Positions 8,887 through 18,370 of a DNA stretch of 64,000 nucleotides are shown piece by piece (the first letter of the stretch is position 1; every line of letters starts with the position of its first letter). Origin of the DNA: an uncultured OCS116 cluster bacterium (GTDB lineage: Bacteria; Pseudomonadota; Alphaproteobacteria; Rhizobiales; TMED25); contig CACMIP010000005.1 in the NCBI GenBank assembly GCA_902613795.1, positions 1 through 64,000 on the forward strand, given 5' to 3'. A program made the position numbers and the translations under genes. The notes beneath the pieces are model-generated. The model made no database searches, was not told where the DNA came from, and was given only the letters and a program-made list of their open reading frames with translations.

Positions 8887-9525
8887 TTATTTAAGCTTAG
8901 ACTCTTGCCCTTTGATCAATCTTTTTATATTTTCCATATGCCTATATATCAAAATAACGCTCATGAAAAGTATAATCGTAAAATTAATACGATAGTCAAT
9001 ATCCTTCGGGCTCAAAAAATCATAATAAATAAAGTCATTCAATTTCATCATATTTACCATAATATATACGACAGGTATTGAAATAATTGATGTTATGCTG
9101 GATAGGGAAGAGTATCGAGTGGTGACGAAAGTTGATACCCACATTAGTATAAACAGTAATGAAAACAATGGGCTCATTATGAGCAAGATACCAAAATAGG
9201 CCGCGACTCCCTTTCCCCCGCGAAAATTTAGCCAAATCGGAAACACATGACCAAGCAAAGAAAAGAAACCAATGATGATGATCATGTTTGCATTTATATC
9301 AAAATATTTTGCCATCATCATTGGTATTATGACTTTTGATATATCCAATAGCAGTGTTAAAGCACCAATTTTTCTATTACCTGCTCTGATAACATTAGTT
9401 GCCCCAATATTTTTTGAGCCGAGTTTACGAATATCAATGTTTAAAATCTTTTTCGATAGGATAAGCCCGAATGGAATACTACCTAACAAATATGCAAATA
9501 GTGATAATAATAAAATCAAAGTCAT
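8887..9525 (-). CDS. plsY: Acyl-phosphate:glycerol-3-phosphate acyltransferase PlsY
   Basis: A membrane enzyme that transfers acyl from acyl-phosphate (made by PlsX, encoded at 57 kb) to glycerol-3-phosphate, the first step of phospholipid synthesis. The 212 residues have several hydrophobic helices and the three PlsY motifs: GSIPFGLILSK, GSKNIGATNVIR and the HVFPIWLNFRGGKGVA segment. The gene sits between topA (1 bp) and the pyrC' gene (18 bp). The dprA gene that commonly follows plsY in related genomes is not here. Confidence 0.95.
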   Translation of the reverse strand: MTLILLLSLFAYLLGSIPFGLILSKKILNIDIRKLGSKNIGATNVIRAGNRKIGALTLLLDISKVIIPMMMAKYFDINANMIIIIGFFSLLGHVFPIWLNFRGGKGVAAYFGILLIMSPLFSLLFILMWVSTFVTTRYSSLSSITSIISIPVVYIMVNMMKLNDFIYYDFLSPKDIDYRINFTIILFMSVILIYRHMENIKRLIKGQESKLK

Positions 9526-9543
9526 ATCAAAATTATTTTTTTA

Positions 9544-10842
9544 CTAATCTATTAAATTATGAATAATCTTTCCATTAACAATTGTTAGCAATACTCTGCC
9601 TTGCATTTTTTGATTTTCAAAGGTTGTATTCTTGCATTTTGTTGTTAATTTATCAGCATCACACACCCATGGCTGATCCAAATCAACGAGAATTAAATCC
9701 GCCTTTTTACCAACTTCAAGACTTCCTGTATTCTCTAAGTTGAGAATCTTTGCAGGGTTATAGGACATTTTTTTCATAAGCTTTGAAAGTGAAATATAAC
9801 CTTCATGGTATAAAGATAATGATGCTGCCAGCAATGTCTCGATGCCCACAGCACCGTATGCCGCTTCTTCGAATGGTAGGCGTTTAGACTCTGTTCCTTG
9901 TGGTTCATGGTTTGATGTTATAATATCAATTGTATCATTGTTTAAATTTTCAAGTATATATGAACGGTCATTCTCTGATCGAAGCGGTGGCTTGACTTTA
10001 AAAAATGTCCTATATGCAGCAACATCATTTTCATTTAATTTTAGGTTATTAATTGATACACCGCATGTAATTTTATCACTCATATCTTTGAATTTATTAA
10101 CTACGTCATAAGACTCGCTTGTTGAAATACACATCGAATGATACTTTACTTTTGTATGATGTGCGATACGTAATTCCCTTTCTAGCGCAATTGTTTCAGA
10201 AATTTTTACAATCCCTGGTAGGCCAAGGCGCATTGAAATTTCACTCTCATTCATTACACCAAATTTATCAAGGTCCGATACAGGTAATTGCATAATTTGG
10301 GCATTAAAGTTTGAAGCGTAGGTGAATACATTTTTTAGTATATTTGTATTATTTATTTCATTATAAGCATCTGAGAAACCAACCGCCCCTGCTTCTTTTA
10401 GAAGGCCGATTTCAGTCATATTTTTTCCTTCATGTTTCTTTGTCAATGCCGCTATTGGTAAGATATTTATTTGTGATTTATCTTCGGATTTTCGAATTAT
10501 GTATTGAACTAATTCAGCTTCGTCAATGATAGGGTTAGTGTCTGGTCGACATGCAATGGATGTTATACCAGATGCTTTAGCTGCATTACTTATATCCTCA
10601 ATCGTTTCAATATGTTCATATCCAGGTTCACCAGCAAAAACCCACATATCAATAAGTCCGGGCGATAAAGCATTTTTTTTGCAATCGATTATTTTACAAT
10701 CTGAAATATCGTAATTCGGACTTGGTTTATTGAAGATTTCCTTAATAATTCCTTTTTCAACAAGCAGGGAGCCAATAAATTCCATCTCATTTTTTGGGTC
10801 TATAAGTAATGCATTTTTAATTAATAATTTCTTTTTGGTCAT
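9544..10842 (-). CDS. Dihydroorotase-like protein, probably non-catalytic PyrC' partner of PyrB
   Basis: An amidohydrolase-fold protein of about 432 residues next to pyrB, aligning along its length with class I dihydroorotases. The metal site is lost. The expected DMHVH motif reads PGLIDMWVF (HxH replaced); the later catalytic histidine region reads YHSMCISTSES where active enzymes have a His at the Cys position; and the DHAPH-type Asp is Asn (SNHEPQ). This matches known PyrC' subunits that support ATCase assembly without catalysis. ATG 10842 (MTKKKLL) is chosen. A GTG five codons upstream would overlap pyrB by 8 bp and remains possible. Confidence 0.85.
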   Translation of the reverse strand: MTKKKLLIKNALLIDPKNEMEFIGSLLVEKGIIKEIFNKPSPNYDISDCKIIDCKKNALSPGLIDMWVFAGEPGYEHIETIEDISNAAKASGITSIACRPDTNPIIDEAELVQYIIRKSEDKSQINILPIAALTKKHEGKNMTEIGLLKEAGAVGFSDAYNEINNTNILKNVFTYASNFNAQIMQLPVSDLDKFGVMNESEISMRLGLPGIVKISETIALERELRIAHHTKVKYHSMCISTSESYDVVNKFKDMSDKITCGVSINNLKLNENDVAAYRTFFKVKPPLRSENDRSYILENLNNDTIDIITSNHEPQGTESKRLPFEEAAYGAVGIETLLAASLSLYHEGYISLSKLMKKMSYNPAKILNLENTGSLEVGKKADLILVDLDQPWVCDADKLTTKCKNTTFENQKMQGRVLLTIVNGKIIHNLID

Positions 10843-10849
10843 TCTTTTT

Positions 10850-11794
10850 TTACCCACTAGCTAATGTTTCTAGAACTGCCATCCGGGCCGCTACTCCCAT
10901 TTCAACTTGATCCTTGATTACGCTTTGTACATTATCTGCTACTGATGTATCAATTTCTACTCCTCTGTTCATTGGGCCGGGATGCATCACAATCGCATTC
11001 TTACTCGCATAGGATAACTTATCCTCATCAAGCCCGTAGTATTGGAAATATTCTCTGGCTGAAGGAATATATGAGCTTAACATTCTCTCGTTTTGCAGTC
11101 TCAGCATCATAATTACGTCAACATCTCGAATACCTTCACGCATATCTAGGTGTGTTTTTACTTTGTATGCATCTATATTATTTGGAAGCAGCGTCTTGGG
11201 AGCAACAATATTGATATCTGCCCCTAGCATTGATAGTAGAATTATATTCGATCTTGCAACTCTGCTGTGTAATATATCGCCGCATATAGCTACCTTCAGT
11301 CCCTCTATCTTTTTCTTATGATAAATTATAGTTAGTGCATCAAGTATTGCTTGCGTCGGATGTTCATGCGAGCCATCTCCTGCATTGATAACAGAGCAGT
11401 CGACCTTTTGTGATAGCAGTTCAGATGCCCCAGCTGAATAATGGCGGACAATTAGGAGATCAGGCTTCATAGCATTCAATGTTACCGCTGTATCAATAAG
11501 GGTTTCACCTTTAGCAACTGCTGACTGTTTGAGTGACATATTGATAACGTCTGCACCCAATCTTTTACCAGCGAGTTCAAATGAACTTTGTGTACGTGTT
11601 GAGGGTTCAAAAAATAGATTTATTTGTGTTTTCCCTCTGAGAATATCAGTTTTCTGTGGTTTGTTTTTGTTCTTTTCAAACCACCCTTGCGATTTTTTTA
11701 TTATAAAGTTGACGTCTTGAGGGGAAAGTTTTTCAATACCCAGCAAATGTGTTAACTGAGGTAAATAAAGAGAGTCTTTATTTTTTTTATTCAT
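10850..11794 (-). CDS. pyrB: Aspartate carbamoyltransferase catalytic subunit
   Basis: Condenses carbamoyl phosphate with aspartate in pyrimidine synthesis. The 314 residues contain the carbamoyl-phosphate motif [20 protein letters not shown], the K of [19 protein letters not shown], and the C-terminal [12 protein letters not shown] loop. It is first in a leftward set pyrB-pyrC'-plsY-topA-rpmG. The pyrC' partner starts 7 bp after its stop. No regulatory pyrI gene is present, consistent with a PyrB/PyrC' type holoenzyme. Confidence 0.96.
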   Translation of the reverse strand: MNKKNKDSLYLPQLTHLLGIEKLSPQDVNFIIKKSQGWFEKNKNKPQKTDILRGKTQINLFFEPSTRTQSSFELAGKRLGADVINMSLKQSAVAKGETLIDTAVTLNAMKPDLLIVRHYSAGASELLSQKVDCSVINAGDGSHEHPTQAILDALTIIYHKKKIEGLKVAICGDILHSRVARSNIILLSMLGADINIVAPKTLLPNNIDAYKVKTHLDMREGIRDVDVIMMLRLQNERMLSSYIPSAREYFQYYGLDEDKLSYASKNAIVMHPGPMNRGVEIDTSVADNVQSVIKDQVEMGVAARMAVLETLASG

Positions 11795-11902
11795 TAAAAT
11801 AATATTGTATATCGCTCTTTCATTATTTCTGCAAGATTATTTATTTATTTTTTTTTATATTAAAAGAATGTATCCTCAAATTAATAATCACAAAGAGGCA
11901 TT

Positions 11903-12853
11903 ATGACACTTAATGTAGCACTATTAGGGACAGGTAGAATAGCGGAGTATGGCTATATACCTGCAATAAATAAAATTGATGATGTGAATATAATATCAGT
12001 ATTATCTCGCAGTGATATAAGAGGATCTGAATTTGCCATCAAGCACTCAATACCAAAGGTTTATGTTGAAATTGATGACTTACTTGCAGATAACCATCTC
12101 GATGCAGTAATTATTTGTACCCCCGACAGCCTGCACGAGGAGCAGGTTATAAAGTCCTGCCGTGCCAAAAAACATATATTATGCGAGAAGCCAATGTCGA
12201 CGAGCGTTGAAAGCTGTGAGAATATGATCGCTGAAATTGAAAAATCCGGCATCATTTTTGGAATGGCTCATAATAATAGATTTAACGCAGGACTGCGTTA
12301 TATTAAGGATGTATTGGACTCAAGTTCAATTGGACAAGTTTATTATGCAAGATCAATACTAACTACACTTCAAAACGATCCATCAGGATGGAGAGCGCTT
12401 GGCAAGGAGTCAAAATTTTGGGCAATGAGTGCAACAGGAGCGCACATGATTGATATATTCAGGTGGTATTTTGGTGAGCCTACAAAAATGAAAAAAGTTT
12501 CCCTCTCTCCAAAATTTAGGAGTATAAATGATGAAATCACAACACTTTCCCTGAACTTTAATGACAGTATCATATGCGATATTACCGCATCTGCAATTCT
12601 TCCACCAGTAAATAGAATTGAAATCTACTCGACTGAAAATACCATTATTGGTGAGAATGTCTTCGGTATAAAAACCAATGAGAGGATCTATCACAACAAT
12701 GAGAAAGTAATGATTGAACCAATAAGCTCATTTTTTGGAGAAGTTGTAGATTTTACAAACGCAATAATTAAGAGCATTCAGCCAAGATCCACGCATAAGG
12801 ATGGTATTGAAAATATCAGAATAATGACAAACGCTTTATCTGACAGAAGTTAG
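11903..12853 (+). CDS. Gfo/Idh/MocA family NAD(P)-dependent oxidoreductase
   Basis: 316 residues with an N-terminal Rossmann fold (ALLGTGRIAEYGYIPAI) and the family EKP motif in HILCEKPMSTSVESC. The C-terminal substrate domain contains SATGAHMIDIFRWYFGEP. Such enzymes oxidise or reduce sugars, inositols or related polyols; the substrate is not evident here. The start is preceded by AGAGG. It stands alone between divergent pyrB and convergent ruvX and is only distantly similar to the second family member at 19577-20701. Confidence 0.85.
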   Translation: MTLNVALLGTGRIAEYGYIPAINKIDDVNIISVLSRSDIRGSEFAIKHSIPKVYVEIDDLLADNHLDAVIICTPDSLHEEQVIKSCRAKKHILCEKPMSTSVESCENMIAEIEKSGIIFGMAHNNRFNAGLRYIKDVLDSSSIGQVYYARSILTTLQNDPSGWRALGKESKFWAMSATGAHMIDIFRWYFGEPTKMKKVSLSPKFRSINDEITTLSLNFNDSIICDITASAILPPVNRIEIYSTENTIIGENVFGIKTNERIYHNNEKVMIEPISSFFGEVVDFTNAIIKSIQPRSTHKDGIENIRIMTNALSDRS

Positions 12854-12865
12854 TTTTGATTTGGC

Positions 12866-13336
12866 TTATTTTTTATGATTTCTAATTCTATCAAGAGCGC
12901 CTTGCAATATATATGTAGCTGCCATTTTATCAATCACCAACTTCCTCTTTTTTCTCGTTAAATCAGCATTAATTAAGACTTTTTCTGCAGCTGATGTGGA
13001 TAACCTCTCATCCCATAAGATTATTGGTGTATCGATAACTTTTTCGATTTCACGAGCGAAAGACATTGTTGATTGCGTACGAGGCCCTGTTGTATAATTC
13101 ATATTTATTGGATAACCAAGAATTATTCCATGGACATCAAATTCATTAATCAAATACTGTATCCGCTCTAGATCTATTTTTATTTTTTTTCTATTTATAG
13201 TTTCTAAGGGTGAAGCAATAGTCATGGATGGGTCGGATATTGCAAGTCCAATTGTCTTTGTGCCTAAATCAATTCCAATGAGCCTTTTTTTTGACTCCAA
13301 GATTTTTATCGCCTCGATCAATTCCTTATATATCAT
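12866..13336 (-). CDS. ruvX: Putative pre-16S rRNA nuclease / Holliday junction resolvase-like RuvX (YqgF)
   Basis: 156 residues with an RNase H-like fold. Visible motifs are LIGIDLGTKTIGLAISD (first catalytic Asp), GIILGYPINMNYTTGPR, and WDERLSTSAAEKVL with the conserved DER. The family member YqgF acts in 16S rRNA 5' maturation; Holliday junction cleavage has also been proposed. The gene is divergent from gatC, as in several alphaproteobacteria, and convergent with the Gfo/Idh gene with a 12-bp gap. Confidence 0.93.
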   Translation of the reverse strand: MIYKELIEAIKILESKKRLIGIDLGTKTIGLAISDPSMTIASPLETINRKKIKIDLERIQYLINEFDVHGIILGYPINMNYTTGPRTQSTMSFAREIEKVIDTPIILWDERLSTSAAEKVLINADLTRKKRKLVIDKMAATYILQGALDRIRNHKK

Positions 13337-13425
13337 GCGGTTAGTGTACTCGAAATTTTTGAAAAAAATGATATTAAATTTATAAATTTTTATATATAAA
13401 TCTTATGGTAAGTAAAGTAAATCAA

Positions 13426-13713
13426 ATGACAATAACAAAAGATACAATTCGGAAGATCTCAAATTTAGCTAAGATATCTATTGCAGATCAAGAAGTTGAA
13501 AAACTTGAAAGTGAAATATCATCAATAATCAGATGGGTTGAAGCACTGAACGAGGTTGATACTGAAAATGTTGACCCAATGTCTAACAGTCTTACAGGTG
13601 CACTCCGGATGAGGGAAGATTTAGTTACAGATGGAAACAAAGTGTCAGATATTCTATCAAACTCGCCCGTTGATGATGAAAATTTCTTTGTGGTGCCTAA
13701 GGTCATCGAGTAA
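13426..13713 (+). CDS. gatC: Asp/Glu-tRNA(Asn/Gln) amidotransferase subunit GatC
   Basis: The small subunit that stabilises GatA in the GatCAB amidotransferase. From ATG 13426 the product is 95 residues, the normal GatC length, starting MTITKDTIRKISNLAKI and ending in the MREDLVTDG and FFVVPKVIE motifs. An in-frame ATG at 13405 would add seven residues and is possible, since neither start has a strong ribosome binding site. gatA begins 2 bp after the stop. Confidence 0.9.
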   Translation: MTITKDTIRKISNLAKISIADQEVEKLESEISSIIRWVEALNEVDTENVDPMSNSLTGALRMREDLVTDGNKVSDILSNSPVDDENFFVVPKVIE

Positions 13714-13715
13714 TT

Positions 13716-15194
13716 ATGATTGATTTGGTTTCATCAGATTTGGTATCAATAAGAAATTCATTACAAAACAAAGAATTTACAGCTGTCGAGTTATTAAATG
13801 AATATATTGACCGCATAGCAAAATCATCAAAGCTTAATTTATTCAATACCACAAACTTTGAGAATGCACACAAGGCTGCACAGGAAAGTGATCAAAAAAT
13901 AATTAGGGGGGAGGCGAGATCACTAGAGGGTATACCTATCGGAGTAAAAGACTTATTCTGTACGGCGGGTATTAAAACAACGGCATCAAGTAAAATTTTA
14001 GAGAATTTCGTTCCTGCGTACGAATCAACAATTACCCAAAAGCTCAAAGACCAGGGAATGATACTTTTGGGCAAGCTTAGTAATGATGAATTTGCTATGG
14101 GCTCCTCAAATGAAACTAGCAGTTCCGGACCAGCCGTGAATCCATGGAAAGGTGATAGCTCTGATAAAGAGCTTGTACCTGGGGGATCTTCAGGTGGCTC
14201 ATCTGGAGCTGTTGCAGCATCGTTATGTCCACTCGCTACTGCTACTGATACTGGAGGATCGATACGTCAACCCGCTGCATTTACTGGAACCGTTGGCCTT
14301 AAGCCTACATATGGTCGGTGTTCACGTTGGGGTATTGTGGCATTTGCATCATCCCTAGATCAAGCAGGGCCGATAACAAAAACTATAGCAGATTCAGCGA
14401 TGGCGCTAAAATATATGGCTGGATATGATGAAAAAGATAGTACAAGTGCCGATGTTGATATTGAAGATTATGAGCAAGCAGTTGGCCAAAGCATAAAAGG
14501 GATGACTATAGGGGTGCCAAAAGAATATGAAGAATTAGACCTCGAAGATGACATAAAGCAAAATTGGTATGATGCGATCAATTGGTACAAGTCCGAAGGG
14601 GTGGAAATAGTATCTGTTGATCTGCCGCACTCTAAATATGCATTACCTGCATATTACATCATTGCACCGGCTGAAGCATCTTCAAATCTTGCACGTTATG
14701 ATGGTGTAAAATATGGAACTAGAATGACAGGAGATAGCCTAGATGATCTCTATAAAAATACACGTGGTCAGGGTTTTGGTGCTGAAGTTAAGAGGAGAAT
14801 CCTAATTGGTACTTATGTGCTCTCCGCCGGATATTATGATGCCTATTATTTAAAGGCTCAAAAAGTGAGAAGGTTGATACATAGTGACTTTGTTGAAGCA
14901 TTTAAAAAAGTAGACGTGATTATAACTCCAACAACGCCAACCACAGCATTTGGTATTGGAGAAAATTTATCAGATCCCCTAAAAATGTACTCAAATGATA
15001 TTTTGACTGTTCCTGTAAATCTTGCTGGGCTCCCAGCAATATCCATCCCGAGTGGACTTGACAGTCAAGGGCTTCCCATGGGTATACAACTAATTACAAA
15101 TCACTTCAATGAAGGAAAATTATTCCAGTTTGGATCGGTTGTTGAAAAATCAAGATCATCTATTACAAATCAATCAGAGTGGTGGCTCGAATAA
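13716..15194 (+). CDS. gatA: Asp/Glu-tRNA(Asn/Gln) amidotransferase subunit GatA
   Basis: The glutaminase subunit, which frees ammonia from glutamine for transamidation. The 492 residues belong to the amidase-signature family. The catalytic lysine is in PIGVKDLFCTAG, the serine-rich loop is GGSSGGSSGAVAAS, and the nucleophile region is DTGGSIRQPAAFTG. Length is normal. It is the middle gene of gatCAB, with 2 bp to gatC and 21 bp to gatB. Confidence 0.97.
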   Translation: MIDLVSSDLVSIRNSLQNKEFTAVELLNEYIDRIAKSSKLNLFNTTNFENAHKAAQESDQKIIRGEARSLEGIPIGVKDLFCTAGIKTTASSKILENFVPAYESTITQKLKDQGMILLGKLSNDEFAMGSSNETSSSGPAVNPWKGDSSDKELVPGGSSGGSSGAVAASLCPLATATDTGGSIRQPAAFTGTVGLKPTYGRCSRWGIVAFASSLDQAGPITKTIADSAMALKYMAGYDEKDSTSADVDIEDYEQAVGQSIKGMTIGVPKEYEELDLEDDIKQNWYDAINWYKSEGVEIVSVDLPHSKYALPAYYIIAPAEASSNLARYDGVKYGTRMTGDSLDDLYKNTRGQGFGAEVKRRILIGTYVLSAGYYDAYYLKAQKVRRLIHSDFVEAFKKVDVIITPTTPTTAFGIGENLSDPLKMYSNDILTVPVNLAGLPAISIPSGLDSQGLPMGIQLITNHFNEGKLFQFGSVVEKSRSSITNQSEWWLE

Positions 15195-15215
15195 GATTAG
15201 CTATATTTTAGAAAA

Positions 15216-16694
15216 ATGAATGACATAAATACTACAAGTGAAGTTAGGCATACCATTGAAGGTCAAAATGGTGAATGGGAAATAATAATTGGTCTAGAAA
15301 TTCACGCACAAGTGACGTCAGAGTCAAAATTATTTTCAGGATCATCAGCTTCCTTTGGTGGCGCTCCAATGTCGCATGTAAGTCTGGTAGATGCTGCAAT
15401 GCCGGGAATGCTTCCTGTAATTAATAAACATTGCGTCCGGCAGGCAGTAAAAACTGGTTTGGGGCTCAAAGCTAAAATAAATAGTTATTCTATTTTTGAT
15501 AGAAAGAATTATTTTTATCCAGATTTACCTCAAGGCTATCAGATCTCTCAATTCAAATTTCCAATAGTAGGGGAAGGGGAGGTAAAGGTTTCTCTGAAGG
15601 ATGGGGAAGATATAATTGTACGAATAGAACGGCTACATCTCGAACAAGATGCCGGTAAATCATTTCATGATATAGATCCTGAAAACTCATACATTGATTT
15701 GAATAGGTCCGGAGTTGCGCTTATGGAAATTGTTACAATGCCAGATCTTAGAAGCGCAGATGAGGCGAAGTCATTTGTTACAAAACTAAGGACAATACTC
15801 AGATATCTAGAAACGTGTGATGGTAATATGGAAGAGGGATCTCTTCGTGCAGACATAAATGTTTCCGTCAGGAAACCTGGCGATAACCTTGGGACAAGAT
15901 GTGAAATAAAGAATGTTAATTCTATTAGGTTTATTGGAATGGCAATCGAATATGAAGCTCGAAGGCAAGTAAATGAAATTGAAAGTGGTAGGGAGATAAT
16001 CCAAGAAACTAGACTCTTTGATGTATCTACTGGTGAAACTAGATCAATGAGAAGTAAAGAAGAGGCTCACGATTATAGATATTTCCCTGATCCAGATCTC
16101 CTTCCTTTAAACCTCGAGGATGATTTTATAAAGGAGATAATTAATGAATTACCTGAACTACCGGATTATAAAAAAGAGAGATTAATCAAAAGCTATGGAT
16201 TGAATTCCTATGACGCTGATATTCTTGTGTCAGATAAAAATTATGCTGAATATTTTGAGAGTGTGGCAAATGGTAGAGATCCTAAAATATCCGTCAATTG
16301 GATAACGGGGGAATTATTTAGCGCACTGAATAAGTTAAATCTTGATATTCACGATAGCCCAGTGTCCTCTGAACAACTTGGCGAGCTTATTGATTTAATT
16401 TCGGATGGAACTCTATCAGGAAGACTCGCAAAAGATGTTTTTGAAATTATGCTGGAAACAAAAAAAAATCCAAGAGTAATTGTAGAAGAGAAAAATCTGT
16501 CGCAGATAACAGACGAGTCATCTATCGAAAAGATTGTAGATAAAATTATGGAGTCTAATATTGATAAAGTTGCAGAGGCACGTGAAAAGCCTAAATTGAT
16601 CGGTTGGTTTGTTGGTCAAGTAATGAAGGAGAGTCAGGGTAAAGCAAACCCTGCAACAGTTAATAATCTTGTGAAGAAGAAGATTGGGATATAA
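15216..16694 (+). CDS. gatB: Asp/Glu-tRNA(Asn/Gln) amidotransferase subunit GatB
   Basis: The tRNA-binding and kinase-like subunit of GatCAB, which activates misacylated Glu-tRNA(Gln) or Asp-tRNA(Asn). The 492 residues contain [13 protein letters not shown], the [18 protein letters not shown] signature, HLEQDAGKS, and [12 protein letters not shown]. The C-terminal YqeY-like helical domain ends in [15 protein letters not shown]. The stop lies 3 bp from the convergent permease gene. Confidence 0.97.
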   Translation: MNDINTTSEVRHTIEGQNGEWEIIIGLEIHAQVTSESKLFSGSSASFGGAPMSHVSLVDAAMPGMLPVINKHCVRQAVKTGLGLKAKINSYSIFDRKNYFYPDLPQGYQISQFKFPIVGEGEVKVSLKDGEDIIVRIERLHLEQDAGKSFHDIDPENSYIDLNRSGVALMEIVTMPDLRSADEAKSFVTKLRTILRYLETCDGNMEEGSLRADINVSVRKPGDNLGTRCEIKNVNSIRFIGMAIEYEARRQVNEIESGREIIQETRLFDVSTGETRSMRSKEEAHDYRYFPDPDLLPLNLEDDFIKEIINELPELPDYKKERLIKSYGLNSYDADILVSDKNYAEYFESVANGRDPKISVNWITGELFSALNKLNLDIHDSPVSSEQLGELIDLISDGTLSGRLAKDVFEIMLETKKNPRVIVEEKNLSQITDESSIEKIVDKIMESNIDKVAEAREKPKLIGWFVGQVMKESQGKANPATVNNLVKKKIGI

Positions 16695-16697
16695 TTA

Positions 16698-17576
16698 TTA
16701 TCTAAATCTTTGCAAAATTCGTCCATCCACTAATATCAAACCAATTAGAATCAAAATGAGTCCGATGATATGTTGTGTAGCGATTGACTCACCTAAAAAA
16801 ATAATAGACATAAATATCGCACTTATTGGCATAAGCAATGTTACCAACATTACATTCGAGCCAATATTTTTTATTAACTTATAAAATATCAAATATGCTA
16901 CGGCTGTTGAAAATATGGATAGCCCAAGCAGTGGAATAATTGACTCTATTTTTGATACAGCAATGAAGTCAACACCCATATAAATTACAATTGGCATTAA
17001 TATTATCGACGAAATGCACAACATCATTGTAGCGGATATCGCTGGATGAATTGAACTATCAATTTGCTTACCAAATAGCACTGATATTGCATAAGAAACA
17101 GAAGCGAGGAGAATTGCAATTTGCCCGTCTATTGAATTATTTAGGTCATCAAAACTGAAGCCCATAAGAATTGAGACACCGCATATACCAACAACCACTC
17201 CAATAATGCGATTTAAGGTTGCTTTCTCACCTTTTGGCCAATAGTGTGCCAGTATTACTGTAAATAATGGTGTTGTTGCGTTAAGTATTGAGCTAACTGA
17301 GGCTGTTATCTGCGACTGTCCCCAAGCAATTAGATTGAATGGGATAACATTATTAAACAAGCTCATCATTAAAAAAATTATAAATAACCTCTTATTGATT
17401 ACAAAACTTAACTTTAATATCTTACACACACTCAGCAGAAATATTGATGCCATAAACACCCGAAAGAACACAATCATTAGAGGTGATATTGTTAGAAGCG
17501 CAATCTCGATCCAAATGTATGAACCGCCCCATAAAAGGGATAGTATGATTAATCTTATCCAGTCAAAAAGACCCAT
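16698..17576 (-). CDS. DMT superfamily permease (EamA-type)
   Basis: 292 residues made almost entirely of hydrophobic helices, consistent with ten transmembrane segments in two EamA repeats. The first repeat starts LIILSLLWGGSYIWIEIAL and includes the NVIPFNLIAWGQ segment; the second includes GLSIFSTAVAYLIFYKLIKN. Members export amino acids or other small metabolites; the substrate cannot be told. It is convergent with gatB and divergent from the GST gene. Confidence 0.87.
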   Translation of the reverse strand: MGLFDWIRLIILSLLWGGSYIWIEIALLTISPLMIVFFRVFMASIFLLSVCKILKLSFVINKRLFIIFLMMSLFNNVIPFNLIAWGQSQITASVSSILNATTPLFTVILAHYWPKGEKATLNRIIGVVVGICGVSILMGFSFDDLNNSIDGQIAILLASVSYAISVLFGKQIDSSIHPAISATMMLCISSIILMPIVIYMGVDFIAVSKIESIIPLLGLSIFSTAVAYLIFYKLIKNIGSNVMLVTLLMPISAIFMSIIFLGESIATQHIIGLILILIGLILVDGRILQRFR

Positions 17577-17647
17577 TCTGCTTCCAAATTTTTTGTAATA
17601 GTGATATTTATCTATATATCAATAATTATGGTAAAGCGAGTTATATA

Positions 17648-18361
17648 ATGAATGACTTTTCAAATAAGTTGCCAATTGAGCTGTACTATTGGCCGACTTC
17701 AAATGGTTTTAAAATATCTATTTTTTTGGAAGAGGCCAAATACCCATATAATTTAAATTATGTAAATATTTCAAAAGGGGAACAGTTTGAACCATCATTC
17801 TTAAAAATATCACCAAATAATCGTATGCCTGCTATCATTGACCCTGATGGTCCAGATGGGAAAGAAATTTCAATTTTTGAGTCTGGGGCCATTTTACAGT
17901 ATTTAGGTAGAAAGACTGAAATGTTTTATCCTTCCGATTATAGAAAACAGATTGAGGTTGACCAATGGCTGTTTTGGCAAGTTGGTAATTTAGGACCAAT
18001 GGGTGGCCAAGCCCATCATTTTCGTAACTATTCTCAGACAAAACTTCAGTATGCAATTGATCGATATACAAATGAGGTTAATCGTTTGTATGGTGTTTTA
18101 AATAAAAAATTATCAGATGGAAGAGAGTATATAGCCGAAGATTATACAATAGCTGATATGGCTTGTATTGGCTGGGTTAGGAATCCTGAGAGGAAGGGGC
18201 AGGATTTGGAAAATTTTCCATACTTAAAATTATGGTTTGAAAGAATGATGGCAAGGCCGGCTGTAATTAAAGGTGTTAGTATTGGCGCAGATATTAATCA
18301 TGATTTATCAAAAGATCTTGAAGCTCAAAAGATTTTATTTGGACAAAAGGCAAGGGATTGA
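17648..18361 (+). CDS. Glutathione S-transferase family protein (YfcG/Ure2-like)
   Basis: 237 residues with an N-terminal thioredoxin-like GST domain (ELYYWPTSNGFKISIFLEEA; cis-Pro region NNRMPAIIDPDG; glutathione-binding ESGAILQYLG). The all-helical C-terminal domain contains WLFWQVGNLGPMGGQAHHF and EDYTIADMACIGWV. The WPTSNG start and GPMGGQ segment match the YfcG/YghU group, which has disulfide-bond reductase activity. It is 9 bp upstream of the thiolase gene and may be co-transcribed. Confidence 0.88.
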   Translation: MNDFSNKLPIELYYWPTSNGFKISIFLEEAKYPYNLNYVNISKGEQFEPSFLKISPNNRMPAIIDPDGPDGKEISIFESGAILQYLGRKTEMFYPSDYRKQIEVDQWLFWQVGNLGPMGGQAHHFRNYSQTKLQYAIDRYTNEVNRLYGVLNKKLSDGREYIAEDYTIADMACIGWVRNPERKGQDLENFPYLKLWFERMMARPAVIKGVSIGADINHDLSKDLEAQKILFGQKARD

Positions 18362-18370
18362 TAGGGTAGA

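Noticed and set aside
13380-13395. AAATTTATAAATTT-type palindrome between ruvX and gatC
   Set aside because: Composed only of A and T, expected by chance in this composition.
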